This document shows positions 58,334 through 64,000 of a DNA stretch of 64,000 bases, in pieces (within the stretch, counting starts at the first letter, position 1; every line of letters starts with the position of its first letter). Source of the DNA: Hofstenia miamia (lineage: Eukaryota; Xenacoelomorpha; Acoela); contig SCFE01000072.1 in assembly GCA_004352715.1 (NCBI GenBank), positions 1,161,596 through 1,225,595 of the forward strand, in the 5' to 3' direction. Made by a program: the position numbers and the translations under genes. Under the pieces are notes generated by a model. That model was not told the DNA's origin, ran no database searches, and saw nothing but the letters and a program-made list of their open reading frames with translations.

Positions 58334-59275
58334 CCCCTTAGATTAAGAGCTATATGATTGGATATTGTCTATATTTTAAATGCAATTTTTGTAAAACCTT
58401 TTTCAGAAAACTTTAATGAAATTCCAGTAATTTGTATGTAATTTTAAGTAGAGCCAACGTATAACATTTAGAAGTACAAAGTACCAACTTCACTCTTATG
58501 AATATTCAAAATTTGATTTTGCGGGTTAACAGTAAATAAAATATTCAGAAGCTCTTCCTTTATTGTGCAAACTTATTCAGAATCACTAGAACAGTTCTTT
58601 TATTATAGTAGCACTAGAATTGTAAAAAATATTTAAGTAATTGTGGTATGAACATTTATAAATATTTAACGAGTCAATAAAAAATATTACTATTTTTACT
58701 AATATTGGCTATTACAAAGGCAACTATAACAATGTTTCCAAATATAATAGAAAAGTTTAAGCTATTAGCAAAAAATGTATAAACATACAAATGCCATTTT
58801 CATATTGCATCCATTTAAAAACAAATTTTGCCTAAACGAGTTGTAGTCTTCAGTTATATAATTAATCATTATGTGTGTGCAAAATACTTTCATCCTTAGA
58901 ATCTTAAGCTACACCCCCTAAAAGTTTTCCTTTATGGTTAAAATTCACCTCATGAGCTAAATTTTTATATCATCAATATTTAGACATTGTACACCTTGAT
59001 TAATTAATATTTTTTTACACTTATTAGTAGTTGATGCCCACTTTTATCAGGCCTAGAGATATGAATGGTGCAATAGATTGAAGATTCCTAATGCCATTGC
59101 CGAGCTGGGCCAGGATGAGCTGCGGTGTTTTTTGCTGTATTTACATAACAGACTCGATTGTGTTGTTGAGAACAATGGAGGTGCCATTGAAAAATTCCAA
59201 TAGTATATTTGCAAACTCAGTTGTTTCATTATATAATCATTACATATATATTTTGGATTTGATTTATTGTTGCGC

Positions 59276-59309
<34 letters not shown>

Positions 59310-60210
59310 NAAACATGTAAATAAATTAAATGCATACGCAATACATATCAAATGTTAAGAATGGGCAAGAATAAAGATGTTTTGTATACAATTTATTATA
59401 TTAATACTGAAGTGATGCTAATCCAGTAGCCGCGACTATATATATATATATATTGAAATTTGCTTGACTTTTCGTTAGATTGGTATTATGACGTTATAAT
59501 TTTGTTAGTTTACCGGATAATGTGAATAATGACAATACAGACCCAGCTTACTATAGGACATAAGAGGCCTCCCACCTTTTTCAAAATATCATATAATGTG
59601 CTTAGTTGTCCTAGGCATCATAAAATGTGCAAACATTCTAATGGGTTAAAACATATTTGTGTAAATTTTGCAACCAACTAAATGAACATATAATATGGTC
59701 ACACAACAAATGGGACTATTTTTAAAAATTTAAGGCCCAGGCCTTACCCTTGCTAATTGACTTTTCAAAAATCTACTTTTCAATGAGAAATATTTTTAAA
59801 TTGCTCTTTGTATCAGAGCATCAATTCATTACTAGTTTACAATTTATACATAAAATTCGTTTTTTCTCAACCAAGTTAAATTTTGTATTTGATCTTTTGA
59901 TACAACTTCATTAAAACCAATTTTTTATTTTCTATTAATTTATATAAATCATAACTAAATGTCAAAGTCTAGCAGAAACATTGCATTAAACTCAACCAAC
60001 TGGAAAGAAACCTTTAAGTAGGCTAGACGGTGGTAGAATGTCTTAGTTAATGTCACATAAAAAGTTCTTTATTATGGTTAACATTCGTGCTAAAAATTAC
60101 TAACAATTTTTAAGAAAAATTGAATTTTCTTAGAAAAATTTGAAATTCTTCTCTGCCCTAAAGTTTAGATAATTATGCTGTATAAAGTTCATGAGAAACA
60201 ATGTTGTTTT
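57200..60210. other. AT-rich segment with microsatellites, no gene
   Basis: (TA)n tracts at about 58128-58155, 58300-58330, 59279-59309 (followed by a single N at 59310) and 59438-59452. The 77-codon frame at 59091 runs into a TA tract and is not a gene. Confidence 0.5.
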
Positions 60211-60216
60211 TCATAG

Positions 60217-60300
60217 GTTAGTGATGTGTGGGGCGCGGGTACGGGTACTACTCGCAGTTAAGGGCGGGTGGGCATAATATCATCGGGTAAGTTTGGTTAA
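60217..60300. repeat. GC-rich array, possible hAT-like terminus
   Basis: AGTGATGTGTGGGGCGCGGG followed by TACGGGTACTACTCGCAG and AAGGGCGGGTGGGC in an otherwise AT-rich setting resembles the left ends of the hAT-like elements at 28929 and 36203. No partner end was found. Confidence 0.4.
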
Positions 60301-60972
60301 GTTTATGCTCTTTTAATTCCACAAAATGTAATTTAGCCTTAAATAATAAAAATATTTTTTAAAACACTAATAACTTAGTAAATAATAAAGCTGCCTAAAA
60401 TCTGAAGACACCACAGGATAAGGCCCCAACTAAATGCTTAGAATTCAAAAATTTTAAAAACACCAAAAAATTCAAAAATTGAAAAATGTTTCGCTTTGCT
60501 TTTGATGAGTAAATAAACAACAATAATACAAAAATGTTTTCTCAATTGAACTGAATTTAAAAAATTTAACATGTCATAGCGTTTTAACAGTTAACAGAAG
60601 AGATTGACTTTTTTTTAATGAAAATAGAAACTATTCCATCATGTATAAAATATTACTTATATCTTAGCAAAAAAATAAGTTATTGTAAAATGTTCTACTG
60701 TAACAATGAGGACTTTGAAAATTATAGGATGACTTTCTATAAATTTATAACTTTAATGCAGTGCAATCAATAACACATTTGTAATTATTAATTAACTGCG
60801 TTTATTCCTTCTACAAATTAGTAGATTAATTGATTTCTTTGAAAGTAAAAATATCTTCCAGCCAAACAATATAATAATGTTGACATTAACAAAAAAATTC
60901 TGTTGAATTGATTTGATGTAAATTGATATCAATGAGCTACAATCTCTTGAATTGAATTACTGCAACCCTATC

Positions 60973-62157
60973 AATTAGGAAATTAAGATTTCTGCAGTTG
61001 CAAATGGATGCTGACTTCATACTGCAAAGTTAAATTTCTATTTTAAGGTTAAATGTACATTCTGCAATTATGCATAACATCGATATTTGTTTGCTCAAGC
61101 ACTGTGATAACTGACCCTTGATAGCATAGGCAGGCTACACCTCTGAAGCATCAATATCTTTTAACCTATAGCAATAAATAGTATAATGGATTCTCATCCT
61201 TCAAACAATAAGTTAATTAAGCGACAAGCTCAGCCGCAACCAAAAATTGCATATAAACCACTTAAAATTTAATTCATAATTTTGTTATTAGTTTAGATTT
61301 TCTTGTGATACTGCCATAGAAAAGATTAAGCAGTCAATAAAATTATTATTTGCGCCACCTTAACATTGATAGATGGCAATAAAGCGTTTGTCAAAACTAT
61401 CACCACTAAGCTACAAGAAATTCGCGTGTCTCAAAACTGGTATAAATTCGTAAATAATCACATGCCAAACTACTACATGCATGAGAAAACACTGCAAATC
61501 ATTCAAACAACTACTTTAATAAAATTATATTAGAAATTCTGGGATGGTGCACTGTGCACGCTATAGTTTNACTAATTAGGAAATTAAGATTTCTGCATTT
61601 GCAAATTGATGTTCACTTCATAGTTCAAAATTGAATTTTCATTTTAAGGTTAAGTATGCATTCTGCTATTATGCATAAAATCAACATTTGTGTAATAATT
61701 GACCCTTGATAGCATAGGCAGACTACACCTCTGAAGCATCAATATCTTTTAACCTATAGCAATAAATAATATAATGGATTCTCATCCTTCAAACAATAAG
61801 TTAATTAAGCGACAAGCTCAGCCGCAACCAAAAATTGCATATAAACCACTTAAAATTTAATTCATAATTTTGTTATTAGTTTAGATTTTCTTGTGATACT
61901 GCCATAGAAAAGATTAAGCAGTCAATAAAATTATTATTTGCGCCACCTTAACATTGATAGATGGCAATAAAGCGTTTGTCAAAACTATCACCACTAAGCT
62001 ACAAGAAATTCGCGTGTCTCAAAACTGGTATAAATTCGTAAATAATCACATGCCAAACTACTACATGCATGAGAAAACACTGCAAATCATTCAAACAACT
62101 ACTTTAATAAAATTATATTAGAAATTCTGGGATGGTGCACTGTGCACGCTATAGTTT
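60973..62157. repeat. ~590-bp duplication joined by a single N
   Basis: 60973-61569 and 61574-62157 are the same sequence. The first ~130 bp differ at many sites plus a 13-bp indel; the remaining ~450 bp are almost identical (one difference seen, AGTATAATGG versus ATAATGG context). The N at 61570 lies at the junction. Confidence 0.9.
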
Positions 62158-62214
62158 TAATACTTGAAGTCAAATAGAGAATACTAGATTTACTTACTTA
62201 TATTACATTGGCTA

Positions 62215-62381
62215 ATGAGTAGGCAAAGTCAATCACAGAGGTTATTAATTCTATGCCATATGTCTCCTGAATTATACAAGACCTTGATTGATCTGCCTAA
62301 GACCAACATTGATAACTTGAAAATACTAAGCAATGATATGGATGAAACCATCCGTTATTTACAAACCAAGCATGACATTTT
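62215..62381 (+). CDS. Candidate short exon, unknown protein
   Basis: From ATG 62215 the plus strand reads SQRLLILCHMSPELYKTLID, then LPKTNIDNLKILSNDMDETI and RYLQTKHDI, about 55 codons of ordinary protein-like composition. It is followed by TTTT|GTAAGA, a good donor, or by an in-frame TAA if unspliced. No family recognised; the leucine/charge pattern suggests a helical segment. Equally possible is a relic of a retroelement gag. Kept at low confidence because no neighbouring exon was found. Confidence 0.3.
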
Positions 62382-62399
62382 GTAAGAATTTTAATTAAT

Positions 62400-63500
62400 T
62401 TAGTGTGGAAGACAAAATCCAGACATTATGAATTAATTACAAACAATTGACAAGCGACTCTTAATATACATTTATTAATGAACTCAAATAGCTCTTTGCA
62501 TTCTATGCTAATATAATAGACAATGAATAGAACCACAATAAAGTATAATAGTTGGTTAATTATTGAATTACAGAGATACAAAATACAGTTAGGCTACATG
62601 TAGGAAAACCACTCTTGCAACAGTTCATCACTGTCAGCAAACAATAGTTCAAGAGGCTAATTTCACCAGATCAACAAGATTAGGTCGGGAATATTAATAA
62701 ATGAAAATCCAAATCAATTAATGTAATACTTAAGCAATTATTAAATTTTAAAAGAGGAAGGTTGCCTTAACAAGGCACCCTCCACCTAAGGCCAATTCTA
62801 TTCATCACCAAGCAGTTTTGGTAGTCTTGTGCTCTGATGTAATAATATGAGCAGACATCAGCAAATTGACTGCAATGCTAAAACATTTGAAAAAATATGC
62901 TCCAAGATTACAACAATGCTAATATTTAGAAGAATGGTGGCCAACAATATTGAGAAAATAACTATTCTATATACTCCTGAACTGTCATCTTGAAGTGATT
63001 TTATTGATGAAGATAGCAATAAAATTACTAAGTTTATTTAGAATAATATATGTATAGGACTAGAAAAATAATGAATGTATGATTTTTAGAGATTTATCTT
63101 GCTAACAAAATTTTAAGAAAAGCCAGAAAAAAATTATGGTCAAATCTTTTTTCAAGTTAGAGACATAGTATGATTTCTCAAGAGGGTGCTGAGGAAGATT
63201 TATTAAATTTTTTCCAATGAAGATCCAATTGTAATCCAATTAGTTGTTTGTCCAACAAATTCCAACTTCTAATTAGAATCCAATTGTATTCATCAACTAA
63301 TAAATTAATACAAGAAACTGTGTAATCAAATTTTTATATAAAAACAGTTAAAAAGCAAACACTGAAAAGTCTAAATACAATGTCAACAATTAACAGTTAA
63401 TGAGAACACTGTGTTTGGTACTGCTTCACCAGCTTCTTCAAAGTTCATTCAGCATTGTCTAGTATCTTCTTGGCCTGTGATGTCAAATCGATTTTGTAAC
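62400..63500. other. AT-rich segment without a recognised gene
   Basis: No frames longer than chance and no repeats recognised. Confidence 0.4.
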
Positions 63501-63519
63501 TTTGTTAGGATCATTATTT

Positions 63520-63720
63520 AACGTGAAAGCCATCACCCAACAAGATATGGCTTTAAAAATGCCAATAGCAGAAATTCTACTTTGGCAAGAGGATGAGATC
63601 TAGTGCTGCAACAGCTTTGGAATCCTTTTGCTTGTGTCTGAATTGGACTTCACAATCATGACATAACTCCAGCAAATTGTCTTGTTAGTTAGATTCTGAT
63701 GTAGACACACAAAAATCGAA
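63520..63720 (-). pseudogene. hAT (ZBED/FAM200-like) transposase C-terminal fragment
   Basis: The minus strand near 63690-63600 reads DNLLELCHDCEVQFRHKQKD, and after a frame change near 63590-63540 AKVEFLLLAFLKPYLVG. These resemble the end of domesticated and transposon hAT proteins ('LL.L..D..L...F.......FW', then 'YP.L...A...LLPF.T.YL'). Stops interrupt it. It is not contiguous with the other hAT fragment at 20.5-21.2 kb. Confidence 0.4.
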
Positions 63721-64000
63721 TGGATCAGATGAGTGGCAAAAAATTGATATGTTCATGCAAAACACTCTTTCATATAGTCACTAGTTGAGATAATTGATGG
63801 AAGTTTGGCACAGTGAATGCTGGCAAATAAAATCCCTTTTTTAATAAGTGTTTAGAGAACTTTATGATATTCTATCAAGATGATTACTGTCCTTGGAACT
63901 CCAAGTTAACACTTTTCATCTGCTGATAAAATTCTGCTTAATAATATACATCATTATTTGATATATTTTATTTAGCAATATTTTATCAGGTTCATCAAGA

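Overview
The window is AT-rich, intron-bearing animal DNA (about two thirds A+T by eye). A two-pore-domain potassium channel split over several exons and an atlastin/GBP-type membrane GTPase make it metazoan. APE-type LINEs, Ty3/Gypsy, Ty1/Copia, hAT and PIF/Harbinger relics fit an invertebrate, but I cannot name the species. I see no bacterial or viral genome, CRISPR array or rRNA, and no tRNA I could defend. Most of the sequence is decayed mobile DNA, and most long open frames are chance or relics.

Host genes, all on the minus strand. (1) A K2P potassium channel: exons at 34636-34824, 34334-34566, 28143-28491 and 21785-21998. The splice phases agree across all four, and the exons carry both pore loops, M2, M3, M4 and a basic C-terminal tail. 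The first exon (M1) was not found. A decayed duplicate of the third exon's 3' end lies at 21427-21545. (2) An atlastin/GBP-like GTPase exon at 40961-41911, ending in a splice donor inside a membrane segment. A broken copy (34963-35520) sits just upstream of the first channel exon found. A possible short exon lies at 62215-62381.

Layout. 0-2.5 kb: LINE tail and simple repeats. 2.5-9.6 kb: a degraded Gypsy element on the minus strand, split near its 3' end by a 969-bp inverted-repeat transposon and fused at its 5' end to a LINE endonuclease fragment. 10.9-11.3 kb: a second Gypsy piece on the plus strand. 11.3-20 kb: mostly unassignable AT-rich DNA with MITEs and small tandem repeats. 20.5-28.1 kb: hAT transposase relic, last channel exon, LINE relic and several non-autonomous elements. 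28.1-34.8 kb: channel exons with a 5.8-kb intron full of transposon pieces. 35-37.3 kb: nested MITEs on the end of a Copia element. 37.8-39.6 kb: an LTR-like unit. 41-44.1 kb: GTPase exon, then a Harbinger element repeated through single-N joins. 51.2-57.2 kb: a Gypsy element with both LTRs followed by a LINE, both on the minus strand. 57-64 kb: AT-rich DNA with microsatellites, a 0.6-kb duplication across a single N, and a hAT relic.

The most striking feature is the diversity of small hAT-like non-autonomous elements. Several have 8-bp target duplications readable in the sequence, and several unrelated families share ends built from short GC-rich direct-repeat arrays. Five isolated Ns and one 202-N run mark assembly joins; several are flanked by identical sequence and probably created false duplications.
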